Part shown: in pieces, positions 17,900-27,387 of the stretch
How positions within the stretch are numbered: position 1 is the stretch's first letter
Layout: each line of letters begins with the position of its first letter
Source: Rhynchopus euleeides
Lineage: Eukaryota; Euglenozoa; Diplonemea; Diplonemida; Diplonemidae
Length of the DNA stretch: 64,000 nt
Assembly: GCA_963210315.1 (NCBI GenBank)
Contig: OY723314.1
Location: 496,001-560,000 of the forward strand
Reading direction: 5' to 3'
The notes under the pieces: model-generated
Told to the model about the DNA's origin: nothing
Database searches by the model: none
Seen by the model: the letters and a program-made list of their open reading frames with translations, nothing else
Made by a program: the position numbers and the translations under genes

Positions 17900-18580
17900 T
17901 CAGACTGCAGGGTGTTCGTCCGACATGTGCATATCCCTCAGTTCTTGTGAAGCAAACTCCTGCAGACACACAGGGCAGGTCGTGATGTCCAGCTCATCCT
18001 GGTGGACGTAGAGGGCGTGTTGGCTAAGTCCACTTCTGAACACCGTTTTCTCACACAAGGGGCAAGACACTCGACATTCACACTGCGCCCTCGGCCGGTG
18101 CTGTCCGTCGTAGTGGGCGTAGAGCCCGTAAACCCGCGCGAAGCTCTTGTCAGGGCAAACAACGCAGCTATACGCTTCTGTGGCGGATGTCTCGTCGCCA
18201 TCATCATCATCATCATCACCAGCCTCGCCGCTATTGCCGTCACTCGCAAGGTTGCCGCCATCACCAGCCTCCTCCCCGTCGGTGGTTCCTTGTGCAGGGG
18301 GCGTCACCTCCGTCACCTCCCAGGGTTCTTCGTCACAGATGCAAACCAGGAAAACATCGCCGTTGTTGCCGGGTTCTGCCTGAAATGTTTGTCCGTGACC
18401 ATCTCTGCGGCGCACATGTGACCCGAGGCCAAGTTTGTCCAAGCGGACCACCAATTGACGAGCAGCCTTGAGCCACGTATCATTGTGAGTGATCACACAC
18501 CTGCACAGGCGCATGGAATCGTAAGATAATATTTGGGGCCGCTCGCCGATGGTAGGAGTCAGTGGAGGCACTTTGCGCAC
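17900..18580 (-). CDS. C2H2 zinc-finger protein of the 17.5-20.8 kb transposon
   Basis: This 226-codon frame is the most downstream block of the element (read right to left). It has an acidic stretch DDDDDDGDE (middle of the protein) and three or four C2H2-like fingers toward the C-terminus: CVVCPDKSFARVYGLYAHYD, then CPLCEKTVFRSGLSQHALYV followed by H, then CPVCLQEFASQELRDMHMSD followed by EH. The fingers probably bind the palindromic subterminal arrays or serve as the DNA-binding tail of the transposase. Whether it is a separate protein or the last exon of a larger transposase cannot be settled from sequence alone. Confidence 0.55.
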   Translation of the reverse strand: MRKVPPLTPTIGERPQILSYDSMRLCRCVITHNDTWLKAARQLVVRLDKLGLGSHVRRRDGHGQTFQAEPGNNGDVFLVCICDEEPWEVTEVTPPAQGTTDGEEAGDGGNLASDGNSGEAGDDDDDDGDETSATEAYSCVVCPDKSFARVYGLYAHYDGQHRPRAQCECRVSCPLCEKTVFRSGLSQHALYVHQDELDITTCPVCLQEFASQELRDMHMSDEHPAV

Positions 18581-19074
18581 GGTATTTTATCCGTGAAGTG
18601 TTTCTGTTTCAGTTCATAGATCTGCAGATCACGCTCCATCGTCTGCGGGGATCCCCCACGTGTCCACCTCTTGCGCTCACCGTTGCCCTGTTCGAAGAGC
18701 TCGTCGGAGACGGTGACCCTGTGCGCATCCTGCTCATCAAACCAGTGTTCGAGAGAATGAGCATATGCCGAGCGAGTGATCCCGGGATTTGCCCACTCCA
18801 ACAAGAAAATCAGCACATGATAGCTGATCACAGCGAATAGAAACTCTTTGCGGCAGGAACCTGTTGAGAAGTATCGCACTGGTATGTCTTGGTAGCGGAA
18901 GAAGATCAGTGATTGCATTGCGCAGCACAATGTCCGCTGATTCCCCACGGTGATGGCCTTCAAAGCAGCGAGTATCTCTCTTGCGTGCTTCCCAGTGAAA
19001 ATTTTGCCCACTTTTCCAAGGATGGTTTCCTCCACCACTTTTGATCCCGGCAGCGTACGTAGAATGAGGCGCAT
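18559..19074 (-). CDS. Unidentified transposon protein block
   Basis: The 171-codon frame overlaps the start of the zinc-finger frame by about 20 bases in another frame. It contains helical, basic/hydrophobic sequence (GKVGKIFTGKHAREILAALK, then RYQDIPVRYFSTGSCRKEF, then EHWFDEQDAHRVTVSDELFE) and ends with CAKCLH. Composition and length look like real coding sequence rather than a shadow frame. I recognise no family. It is possibly part of the element's transposase. Confidence 0.4.
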   Translation of the reverse strand: MRLILRTLPGSKVVEETILGKVGKIFTGKHAREILAALKAITVGNQRTLCCAMQSLIFFRYQDIPVRYFSTGSCRKEFLFAVISYHVLIFLLEWANPGITRSAYAHSLEHWFDEQDAHRVTVSDELFEQGNGERKRWTRGGSPQTMERDLQIYELKQKHFTDKIPCAKCLH

Positions 19075-19131
19075 GACACCTTTCGTGTCGTGAAGGGGGG
19101 GGCGTCACGGTGTAGACAGGATTCGAGAATT

Positions 19132-19467
19132 TTAAGCGATGCTACAAGTGAATCCTGCGGCATCCATCTCTTGGATACTACAGCGGTGGCAGTCATGCAG
19201 GTACTCCAAACGCTCGTCGATTCCTGTAAGGCAGAAGGCAGAACGATGCCCTGTCCCACCTACACCTTTGAAGAGTGACCACAACTCTAAGTGGTCACCC
19301 CCAAGCCGGAACTGGGTGATGGAAAAGGAGCAAGGCCCCTTCGTGAAGATCCCCTTCTGAACTGCCACAATCTGCCCCAAGGCATGGAGCATCCACCATT
19401 CGTAGAACAGGGGCTTGTGGCGGTCACACACTGTCAGAAAGCGGGACGCGGTGATCCCGTCCGTCAA
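19132..19467 (-). CDS. Unidentified transposon protein block
   Basis: The 111-codon frame reads CDRHKPLFYEWWMLHALGQI, then an H/L-rich GGDHLELWSLFKGVGGTGH and a small cysteine group (HDCHRC). It lies in the same direction as its neighbours. It may be an exon or a broken piece of the same transposase; no family was recognised. Confidence 0.35.
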   Translation of the reverse strand: MTDGITASRFLTVCDRHKPLFYEWWMLHALGQIVAVQKGIFTKGPCSFSITQFRLGGDHLELWSLFKGVGGTGHRSAFCLTGIDERLEYLHDCHRCSIQEMDAAGFTCSIA

Positions 19468-19522
19468 TGCGATTGCCAGTCGCTGCCTGCTCTTTCCTTA
19501 AAGGCTACCGGGTGTGTAGCCA

Positions 19523-19843
19523 TCACCCGTGACCATGACTGTTGGTGGGGGGCGACCCGAGCGGATGGGGAAAGCCCTCAGCAGAAACTCGAGGCCCCCG
19601 CATGTTCCCTAGCAGAGAGGGCGTCATCAGCCGGAGGGGAGCTTCATGCTTTACGAGGAGGGGGTATGAAAGCCCCATCGAGATCCCTGTCTCTCTGCGA
19701 ACGAGTGAGCCCAGCCGTTCACAGTCGCGCAGAGACATGCCCAACTCTGCCCTGTGTTGTCGAATGATTTCACCGATTTCTGCTTGAATCCACAAAATGC
19801 GGAGGCGGCACAACGAGCGAGCCGCTGTATTCACCTGGCTCAC
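19523..19843 (-). CDS. Unidentified transposon protein block with possible helix-turn-helix
   Basis: The 106-codon frame contains EIGEIIRQHRAELGMSLRDC, which has the spacing of a short helix-turn-helix, followed by a basic tail. It overlaps the end of the next block upstream in another frame. Confidence 0.3.
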   Translation of the reverse strand: MSQVNTAARSLCRLRILWIQAEIGEIIRQHRAELGMSLRDCERLGSLVRRETGISMGLSYPLLVKHEAPLRLMTPSLLGNMRGPRVSAEGFPHPLGSPPTNSHGHG

Positions 19844-20519
19844 ACTGGTCCGAAGGACGGTCCCTGTAGAAGGTGTAGTCGACCTGCACCCCTTCCAGCG
19901 TCGCCGTCACCAGCTTGGCGAAGCCATTCTCTACGATGACGCTATAGTAGCGCCCGGTCTCCTGGTCGTGCACGCCCACAACGATGTGCTGCATCGCCCG
20001 CCACCGCCGCCACTGCCTTATTCTTCGGACGCGTCTCGGATGTGGAGGCTTGTGCCGATGCCTTGTACATCTTGACCATATCCATGCTGTCCAGGTCCTC
20101 CACCACCAGCTTGAGGCGCGCGAAACCCTCCGACTTCTTCTGCGTTGGCGTGGGAAGGGCTTCAGCGCGATGCCGTGGATGGCCATCTCACGGTTTCCTT
20201 CGATCCGAACCGTGTACAGGTCGCCGGAAACATCCTTCAGCGACTTGTAGGAAGCCAGTGCATCGTATTTGTGTTTCAGCACCTTTGTTATCACTCCACT
20301 CTTGGGGGGGATGGTGGTCACCAGCACCTTCTGCAGCATCTCCTTCAACACCGAGTGTTTAAACACCTCCCCCGTCTTCCTGGTGGTGTACAGGTCCACA
20401 AAGTCCTCCACAAGCTGCTGCAGCTGGCTTTCATGCCGCTCATCCTCCTTCCCCAGATCTCCGCTCTTCGTCCGCTTGCTGTTGCGCGTCGGTGTTGTGG
20501 TTGCCGTTCTCTTGCTCAT
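19770..20519 (-). pseudogene. N-terminal protein block of the transposon, with two compensating frame changes
   Basis: Starting from the ATG at 20519 (MSKRTATTTPTRNSKRTK) the frame gives a lysine/leucine-rich protein (VEDFVDLYTTRKTGEVFKHS, then VITKVLKHKYDALASYKSL). From about 20165 to 19995 the sensible reading (ARLKLVVEDLDSMDMVKMYK, then ASTSETRPKNKAVAAVAGD) moves to another frame, while the original frame gives arginine/tryptophan nonsense. The first frame then resumes with MQHIVVGVHDQETGRYYSVI and VQVDYTFYRDRPSDQCE. Two compensating indels, or less likely a short intron, explain this. Function is unknown. Confidence 0.4.
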
Positions 20520-20814
20520 GTTGGAGGTGCAAAGGTCCTTTTGTAAGTGAGGGTGTGTGTGTGCAGCAGGGCATGTGCTGGTCTGGGGTCGCGGGGGATA
20601 AACAAATGGAACAACACAGCTCGCCAGTGTTAAGGAAAGCTCGTAAATGACAAGTGGCACATGTCATTTACATGTAATTTTACATGTACCACTTGTAAAA
20701 TTTACAAGTGGCACATGTAATTTTACAAGTGCCACTTGTAAATTTACATGTAAAAATTTTTACATGTAAACCACTTGTAAAACCACTTGTAACAGTGGTT
20801 ACTTCAGCGCCGTG

Positions 20815-21048
20815 CACACACACACCCCCCCCCCCCCCCCCCACCACCACCGCCACACAATGGTGATCTTCATGGGACTGATGTGTTTTGATTTTCCCCT
20901 ACCCACCCCCCTCCACACCGCCCCCCACCAAATAGAAACAGGGGTAGGCGATAAAAGGGATCTCCCGCCCTACACCCTTCACACATCCCCCTTCAAGCCG
21001 GGTTCCGAGCCTCGCGCCGCAAGGCATCAGAAAGAGGGACCTTGCGCG
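20815..21048. other. 5' flank of the first Akt-like kinase
   Basis: Starts with a CA tract and C run directly after the transposon end, followed by C-rich sequence to the start codon. The transposon therefore sits only about 230 bp upstream of the kinase start. No promoter element is clear. Confidence 0.4.
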
Positions 21049-23610
21049 ATGGCTCCCTTAGGCGATGATGCTGTTGCGATGAGCGGCGTGCTGAAGAAGC
21101 TGACGGCTTCTGTCATGAAGGGCGACCACGATCGTTTCTTCGAGCTCCGTGGGGCGAACCTGAGGTATTACAAGTCCCGCCCGGCAGCGGGGAAGACGGA
21201 GAAATCCCTCGGGATGATCGATCTGCGCGACACGACAACAATAGAGGATCCCAAGAAGAAGCTGCAGTGGACTATCTCCGGGCCGAACATTCCTAAGTCT
21301 TACACACTGCTCGCTTCGAGCGACGATGAGAAACTGCAGTGGGTGACAGCCATCAAGAATGCCGTCCGGACTGCCTCTCTTAAGAGCAAGTCTGAAAGCA
21401 TCATGCTGACCGTTTCTGACGAGCGGTTTAACATCAGCACTCCCCGGAGCAAGTCGCCTGCGGGCGTTGGGGTGTCGCACAGCCCGCTGAAGCGGATTAA
21501 CACAATGGAGCCGAGGCGGCCAAGCGGGCAGGATCTCGCAGCGACTGCACCTCTCCAGCGCGTCAGCACCGCACGCCGTCTGCTGAAGAAGGACAGCTGC
21601 CGCGACGTCAAGGGCCTGAAGGACAGCACAAAGCAGTCAAAGGGTTTGAGCGACTCGCTGAGGGTCGACACGGGCAAGGCGTTTACCCGCACCCTCTCTA
21701 CCCCCGGGCTTGCATCCCCGTGCTCCCCCTCCTCCTCCACCCGCTCCCCCACGCTGTCGCGGTCTGGGTCGAATCTGAGGGCACCCATGGTTGCCCGGAC
21801 AGCAAGCACCGGAGATCTGTTTGGGACCCACCGGCAGGTGAACCTGGATGCGTTTGACCTGCTGTGCGTTATCGGGAAAGGGTCCTTCGGGAAGGTGATG
21901 CAGGTGCGGAAGAAGGACACGAAGGAGGTCTTCGCGATGAAGTGCATGTCGAAGGAGCTGATCCTGCGCGAGGGTCTCGTGGAGCACATGAAGGCGGAGA
22001 AGAACATCCTCGGCGCCATCAACCACCCCTACATCGTGAAGCTGCACTACGCCTTCCAGACTGCCGACTCTCTTTTCCTCGTGCTTGACTTCCTCTCAGG
22101 AGGGGAACTCTTCTACCACCTGTCGCAGGTCGGGACGTTCCCCGAGAGCCGTGCGAAGTTCTACACCGCACAGATCGGGCTTGCCCTGGGACACCTCCAC
22201 AGCCTCAACATCATCTACCGCGACCTGAAGCCGGAGAACTGCGTCCTCGACTCGAAGGGGAACTGCTGCATCACCGACTTCGGGCTGGCAAAGCCTGGGA
22301 TCAACAGCAAGGAGGAAACGTCGACTTTCTGTGGCACTCCTGAGTATCTTGCCCCTGAGTTCCTTGAAAGTGGGTGCTGCCACGGGCGTGCGGTCGACTG
22401 GTGGTCCCTCGGCATCCTGCTGTACGAGATGATTGCCGGTATGCATGCTGGCAATGCCGCCCAGCAGTCAAGGGGGTGGGCATGCACCGCTCAACAAAGG
22501 ATTGGACCCCCCCTTGATTTGCAATTCACCCACCCACCCCCACCCGCCTGCAAACCCCCCCCCCCCCCCCCACCCCCAGACCCACGTCACTTTCCACGGG
22601 CCGCCAGGCGCGTCAGCGTCGGCGACCGCCCGCCCCCAGTCTGAGAGGCAGCAGCCACGACTCGGCAGGAGGCGGGCACAACAAAAAAAGGGAGAGTCGT
22701 CACTGTGCATATCAGCACGGTCCCGCCCTCTGAGCCAGACTAACCCGCCCATAAAGGAAAAGAGGAAGAGGCGACGTAAGGCAATGCCTCCGTGCGGCAA
22801 GGAGAACACGAAACAGCGTCCCCCCTCACCGGGGGACGCGACGAGCACGGCCAAAAATCGTTCAAAATCGTTCAAAAAGGGTCAACACTGCTGGAGGGTG
22901 TCAGGGGAGTTCATTTTCGACTGTTCTCTCATCCCCCCCCACCACCCCCACAGGTTTGCCGCCGTTCTACAGCGACAACATCAACGAGATGTACGAGATG
23001 ATCAAATACAAGAACCTGTCATTCCCCACAGGTATGTCTATCACCCCTGCATTGAAACCGGTTGGGGAAGCACGGCCGCAGCAGACATTGCACCCCATTG
23101 GATCCGCCAATGCAACCCACACGACGCATGGTACATGGACACGCGCAGAAGCACCTCGGGGTCCCCTCTCAAAAATAAGCTTCGCGCCCCCCCCTCGGAT
23201 ATCAACATGCTGAGAGCAATACACTTTGTGGCCCACCGTTCCAGCCCCTGCCTCCCACCACCACCCCTACCATCGCACTGCACACAGGCATGGGCCAGGA
23301 TGCACGTCTGCTGTGCTCCCGCCTGCTGGACCGTTCGAAGGATCGCCGCATGCAGACCATCGAGGAGATGCGGGAGCACGGGTTCTTCCGCGGGTTCGCC
23401 TTCGAGGAGCTGCTGGACGGCACCATGCAGGTGCCCTTCCTCCCCGACACGAAGGAGATGAACTTCGAGACGCAGTTCACCAAGATGCCGGCGCAGCACA
23501 CCGGGACACGCACGCCGTGCAAAGATGCAGGGACCTTTGCAGGGTTCCACTTCGAGCGCCGCGCGCACCGGAAAAAGATGCAGCAGAAGCTGATGACTGC
23601 ATCTGCGTAA
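21049..23610 (+). CDS. Akt/PKB-like AGC kinase with N-terminal PH domain (paralogue 1, three exons, 596 aa)
   Basis: Phosphoinositide-responsive Ser/Thr kinase. Exons 21049-22438, 22954-23031 and 23288-23610 join in phase 1 over GT-AG introns. The start chosen is MAPLGDDAVAMSGVLKKL, with a second possible ATG ten codons on. The PH domain (about 11-108) has KGDHDRFFELRGANLRYYKS and KLQWVTAIKNAV; a long Ser/Thr-rich linker (110-265) is absent from the paralogue. The kinase domain has the G-loop GKGSFGKV, VFAMK lysine (about 296), YRDLKPEN (about 390), DFGLAKPG, and T-loop TFCGTPEYLAPE (T about 426). After the splice comes GLPPFYSDNINEMYE. The AGC tail has turn-motif-like FETQFTKMP and hydrophobic motif FAGFHF, where the usual Ser/Thr is His. 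The TAA stop is at 23608-23610. The gene is probably active. Confidence 0.92.
22439..22953 (+). other. Intron 1 of Akt-like paralogue 1
   Basis: Intron of 515 bases, GTATGC to CCCACAG, phase 1. It carries a C run near 22556, a family-H repeat (22781-22882) and further C runs before the acceptor. The position is shared exactly with intron 1 of the paralogue at 58196-58430. Confidence 0.88.
22781..22882 (+). repeat. Family-H repeat inside a kinase intron
   Basis: GCAATGCCTCCGTGCGGC, then GAACACGAAACAGCG, a CCCCTCACCGGGG hairpin, ACGGCC, and two CGTTCAAAA units. The best conserved of five copies in the window. Confidence 0.7.
23032..23287 (+). other. Intron 2 of Akt-like paralogue 1
   Basis: Intron of 256 bases, GTATGT to CACACAG, phase 1, no recognised repeat. 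The same position in the paralogue holds a 541-base intron filled with family A and B repeats. Confidence 0.88.
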
Positions 23611-24028
23611 GCCACTGTGGGGCCAAGAGAGTGTGGATGTGTGTGTGTATGCTCAGCGTGTTCTGTACAGCAAGCCCCCGTGCGTCCTCAGGAATCGGGA
23701 ATGTATTGGGGGAGGGTGTGTGTTCTGGCAGCATTGTGCGCACGCCATTGCCACTGACGCTGCTCTGTCCTAGCCTAGGGCTAGGTGGGTCGCCGTTGAG
23801 GCCAAAACAAGTCCTGGCACCTCGGCACGCATGACCTGACATGTGGTTAGTTTGCATACTGCTGAGGGGCAGTGAAAGATATTCCGCCTCGGCAGCTCTG
23901 TGTGTGTGTGTTTGTTGCTTTGCCGCAAAGAACGAAGTGGCGTGTGGGGTGTGTGAATAATCCGTTCTCAGAAAAAGAAATGCCGAAGAAGAAGAAAAAA
24001 AACGAACACCCAAAAAAAACTCAAAAAA
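23611..24028. other. 3' flank of Akt-like paralogue 1
   Basis: GT-rich sequence after the stop, then an A-rich stretch with GAAGAAGAAAAAAAA near 23985. No gene or clear termination signal. Confidence 0.4.
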
Positions 24029-24822
24029 CATGGTATGACAAAGGTCTTAATAAGAAAAGGATCTTTTCACTTCTTTCTTAAGACGTCTTAATGCAGGTGC
24101 TGCATTAAATTTCTTAAATTAATGACCCCCATTATTTTTAAGAAATGCAGGATTTCTTAAGATTTCTTAATGAAATGATGGACATTATTTCCATATCTCC
24201 CAGCATTAAAAATGTCCATCATTCTGAAAAAGATCTTTTAAGATCTTTTTCAGAATGATGGACATTAAAATGCTAGGCATTAAGAAACACGTCTTAAGAA
24301 ATCAGTAAGAAATCTTTAAGAAATAGCCCTTTCGGCATTACATTAAGACGTCTTACAGGGGGGGGTCAAATAAACGTACTTAGTACTACTATTCGGCGAA
24401 CGCGCGGGCCTAAATCGACCTCGCCAGAAAATTAATAAATAGTTTGCGAGCGAATAGACGTACTAAGTACGTCTATTCAACTTTTCCTAAAAACGCTGTT
24501 TGCAGGGGCTCTGCGGGGCTGTTTGGTCCACCAGGGGCGCGCTGGTCACTGCTGTCGTCCGTCTCTCACTTCTTCTGCCTTCCGGTCGAGTATCCGCTCT
24601 GTTCTCGTCCTACCACTCGCCCCTCATTTGGTTTCGTACCGTTTTGATTTGTATTGCCCCCCCCCCCCCCTCTGGTGCCCCCCCTGGTTGACATTCTTGT
24701 TGAGTTAGTGAAAGCATACACAGTTCATCAGAGCTGTCAGCTTCACTGTCGGTGGTTGGTTGGTGCGTTGATGCTTAAAAAAAAGATGTGAAAAGGGCAA
24801 GCCACAACCAGCACGCCCCAAC

Positions 24823-26697
24823 TTACTTCTTCTTGGGCTTGCTGGGGCAAGTCTGCATGTTGTGCCCAGGCTTCCTACACCCTTTGCAGAGCCTGCGGTG
24901 TTTGTTGGGAGTCTGGGTGGTCGGGGACGCTGCGCGCTTCTTTTCGGAGGACTGGGAGGACTGGGAAGGCTGTGTCTGTGTGAGAGAGTTCACACGAACC
25001 GGCTTCGCCCATGCCAAGATGCTTGTCTGTTGGGTTGGCTGAGACACAACTTTCTTTTGGGTGGACTGCTTCTCTGTGCTCTCTTTTGCCTTCCCGTCCA
25101 ACCCAGGTTCAAGGTCCGCACCACCAGCCTCAGGGGATGTTTCTGTGCTTGGTGCGAAGGTGAGGTCCGGACAAAGGGAGCTCTTCACGAACCCGTCCTC
25201 CTCACCCGACACCTTCAGCACGTACCCCATATCCCGCAAGCGCTGGGCTACCACCTCCCCCCTCACACTTTCCACCGACTTTCCCCAAACAGCTCCAACA
25301 GAGGTGCACATGGCCTCGCGGTACCACCTCTCTGTGAAGCGACAATCCTGGCGAAAACCTTCGGCTGTTGATTTCTTTATCTCGAGACGGGCTTTGTCCT
25401 TGAGCCCTTCCAGGTGAGTGTGGAAGGCAGCCTTGAATGGTGCAAATGCATGCACATCAAGGTACTGCACTGTTCCTGTCAACCCACCTGGAATGACCGC
25501 TGACTTCGCCCCCGTCTTCCTGTGCAAGTACGCAACATTTTTTGGTGCAATGTGTGTTGTCGCCGAGTCATAAATGACAAGCACGTTTTTGTTTTTGCAA
25601 ATGGGGGCCAAGACGCTGTCAATCCACCACCGCCACTCGGCTTCTTTGACCCAGCCGGTTTTCTGGAAAGTACAGTTACTGGGGGGGGGCAAATACAAGG
25701 GTATACTCTTCTATTCACCGTGCCAGCTTACGTAATTCAGGGTTTTCAAAAAATTGTTTTTTAGCTGAAAAGTTGTCTAGTATGCAAATACAAGAGTATA
25801 TACTCTTGTATTTGCATACTAGAAATGTGGCCTCCGGGTGGGCCCTCATGGGGCAGCGGCGCCGAAGAGACAATACGAGCGTCCTCTTGGCCTTTCCCAC
25901 CCCGAGGCGACTCCCACCAGACCGTGACGACTCCAGACAGGAGGCCCACTGGCCTGGGGGGGGTCATTGGAAGTACAAAATATGATGAAAACCCCACAAA
26001 AGTTCTTCAAAAGTCTAGTATGCAAATACAAGAGTATACTCTTGTATTTGCTCGGTGAACTTTGTAAAATCGCGATTTCTGGAGTACTCTTGTATTAGCA
26101 TATACCCTTGTATTTGCATATACTCTTGTATTTGCCCCCCCCCCCAGTAACCCCCGAGTCTTTGTGAATCTGATGCTCCTCCTTCTTTATCCTCTCGCCC
26201 GCACCTTTAAAAACGATCGACTGCTTTGTCGCAAGAATGGTCCTGTCTTTCACACTGAACGTGACAGCACCAATCAACGTGGCAAATCTATTTTTTCCAG
26301 CATCGGTATCGACCACGATGTTGGTGTCAGTGGTGTAGCACAACAGTTTGTCCCTGCGGGTAGAGCTCTTGTACAAGGCAGACTCATCCACATTCACAAC
26401 CAGGTCAAAAGTACCAAAGGGGTTGTGCAGCAGCTCGGACCCGATGGAGAGGCGTCTGATGGTGGACCAGAAGCTGTGCAACTGGACCCGGGCTTTTTCA
26501 AGAGAAAGCTTGGCAATGCGCGAAGTACGAAATTGAAACTTGTTTCTCCTGGCCCAACCGTCGATCCACTCCACCGAAGCCTGGAAGCCTTTCGGGAAGG
26601 GAACAAAGGACATGGCAAGCTCCTTGATTTTGCGGCGCGTCGTTGGCAAGTCGTTCTTCCGCCGTTCTCCCACTTCTTTAAGCACGTGGGCCTCCAC
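24823..26697 (-). pseudogene. Pogo-like transposase, split by a MITE
   Basis: The upstream part (26697-26148) has the CENP-B/Tc5-like HTH region (LPTTRRKIKELAMSFVPFPK, then VEWIDGWARRNKFQFRTSRI) and the first acidic motif VVNVDESALYKSS. After the inserted MITE (25679-26147) the downstream part (25678-24823) has TFQKTGWVKEAEWRWWIDS, the second aspartate in VLVIYDSATTHIAPKN and the third in VQYLDVHAFAPFKAAF. The C-terminus has a low-complexity linker and a zinc knuckle CKGCRKPGHNMQTC. The FPEVEAHVLKEVGE region upstream of 26697 suggests that the N-terminus continues further but is unclear. Both halves lie in open frames, so the insertion is recent relative to decay of the coding sequence. Confidence 0.85.
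25679..26147. mobile_element. 469-bp TA-flanked MITE inside the pogo-like transposase
   Basis: Ends CTGGGGGGGGGCAAATACAAG and complement, flanked by TA (25677-25678 and 26148-26149). Internal arrays of TATACTCTTGTATTTGC and its complement occur near both ends (25790-25820 and 26015-26130). There is a ubiquitin-like coding density but no transposase; it resembles its host element in G-rich ends and TA target. Confidence 0.8.
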
Positions 26698-26875
26698 CTC
26701 AGGAAAGAAACACGACCTCCCCCTCCCCGCCTTTCTTTTGGCATGTGTTTTTCCGCAGCTGGTCCTCGAAGGCTACATCTATGGTGAGGTGTGTCTGGGG
26801 CCATCCGTCCACATCTTCTCGTTGGTGGTAGGGACTGCGGACGCCGTAGATGAGGAGTCGTTTAATGCGCGCCGC

Positions 26876-26990
26876 TCTTCAGCAGTGATTTTGACGCCTC
26901 TGGACCCCAGGAGTTTGCGGGTTTCCGGGTTTGCGGTCTTCAGCAGTGGTTCTGATGCCTCTGGACCGCAGGAGTTTGCGGGTTCGCTGG
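26876..26990. repeat. Tandem pair of about 60 bp in the pogo-like element
   Basis: Two copies of a unit containing CTTCAGCAGTG, GCCTCTGGACC and CAGGAGTTTGCGGGTT lie between the transposase start and the right end of the element. They may be subterminal transposase-binding repeats. Confidence 0.65.
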
Positions 26991-27387
26991 TTTCCCGTCC
27001 GTATGTGTCTGAGGGGGGATGCCCCGATTCCCTTCGTCACGACATATCTTTGAGCGTAGGTCACTTCCCCCCTCTACGGACCCCGTGCACCCTGGTTCCC
27101 CTAAGTGGCACCAATAGACCCCGTTGTCCCCATTCCTTGCCCCAAAGTTTGCAGATTTGTGTGTCTCCAAAAAGAAAATCTCAAAAAAAACGAAAAATTT
27201 CCCCAAAAAAAAAGGGTGAAAAGTAAGTACTACTATTCAACGGCCCAACGTGCCCCAGAGCCCCAAAAAAATAAGTACTACTATTCGGCTAAGTACTACT
27301 ATTCAACTAAGTACGTATATTTGACCCCCCCCTGTAAGAAATTTCGAGATTTCTTAACATTTCTTGCAAGATCTTTGTCATACCATG

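Larger units (their letters stand above)
17552..20814. mobile_element. 3.26-kb DNA transposon with CACGG ends and palindromic subterminal arrays
   Basis: The ends are CACGGCGCTGAAGTAA and its complement, preceded and followed by CA (possible 2-bp target duplication; TGTACACA versus TGCACACA is an alternative 8-bp reading for ends starting two bases inward). Both 150-180-bp subterminal regions are packed with small palindromes built from ACTTGTAA, TTACATGTAA and GCCACTTGTAA. The interior has four to five minus-strand coding blocks without introns that I could define. CACGG ends with a 2-bp duplication and subterminal repeats recall the CACTA/CMC group, but I could not identify a DDE triad, so the superfamily stays open. 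It probably derives from an autonomous element that is now partly decayed. Confidence 0.7.
24356..27334 (-). mobile_element. Pogo/Tc1-like DNA transposon (2979 bp), interrupted
   Basis: Inverted ends CAGGGGGGGTCAAATA continue with ACGTACTTAGT and are flanked by TA (24354-24355 and 27335-27336). Subterminal repeats of the GTACTACTATTC type occur on both sides. The minus-strand transposase (26697 to 24823) carries an HTH and a DDE/D core of the pogo/CENP-B kind. A 469-bp MITE has inserted in the transposase. The element therefore cannot make an uninterrupted transposase, and it sits inside another element. Confidence 0.85.
24029..27387. mobile_element. Outer AT-rich palindromic element, split by a pogo-like transposon
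   Basis: The ends CATGGTATGACAAAG (24029) and CTTTGTCATACCATG (27387) are inverted. The left part (24029-24353) is AT-rich with many TTCTTAAG/AAGATCTT motifs and a central palindrome around 24210-24280 (CAGAATGATGGACATT arms). Only about 50 bases of the right part remain outside the inserted element. The target duplication may be the TA inside the ends or the flanking A run. It has no coding capacity and is a MITE-type element. Confidence 0.65.
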
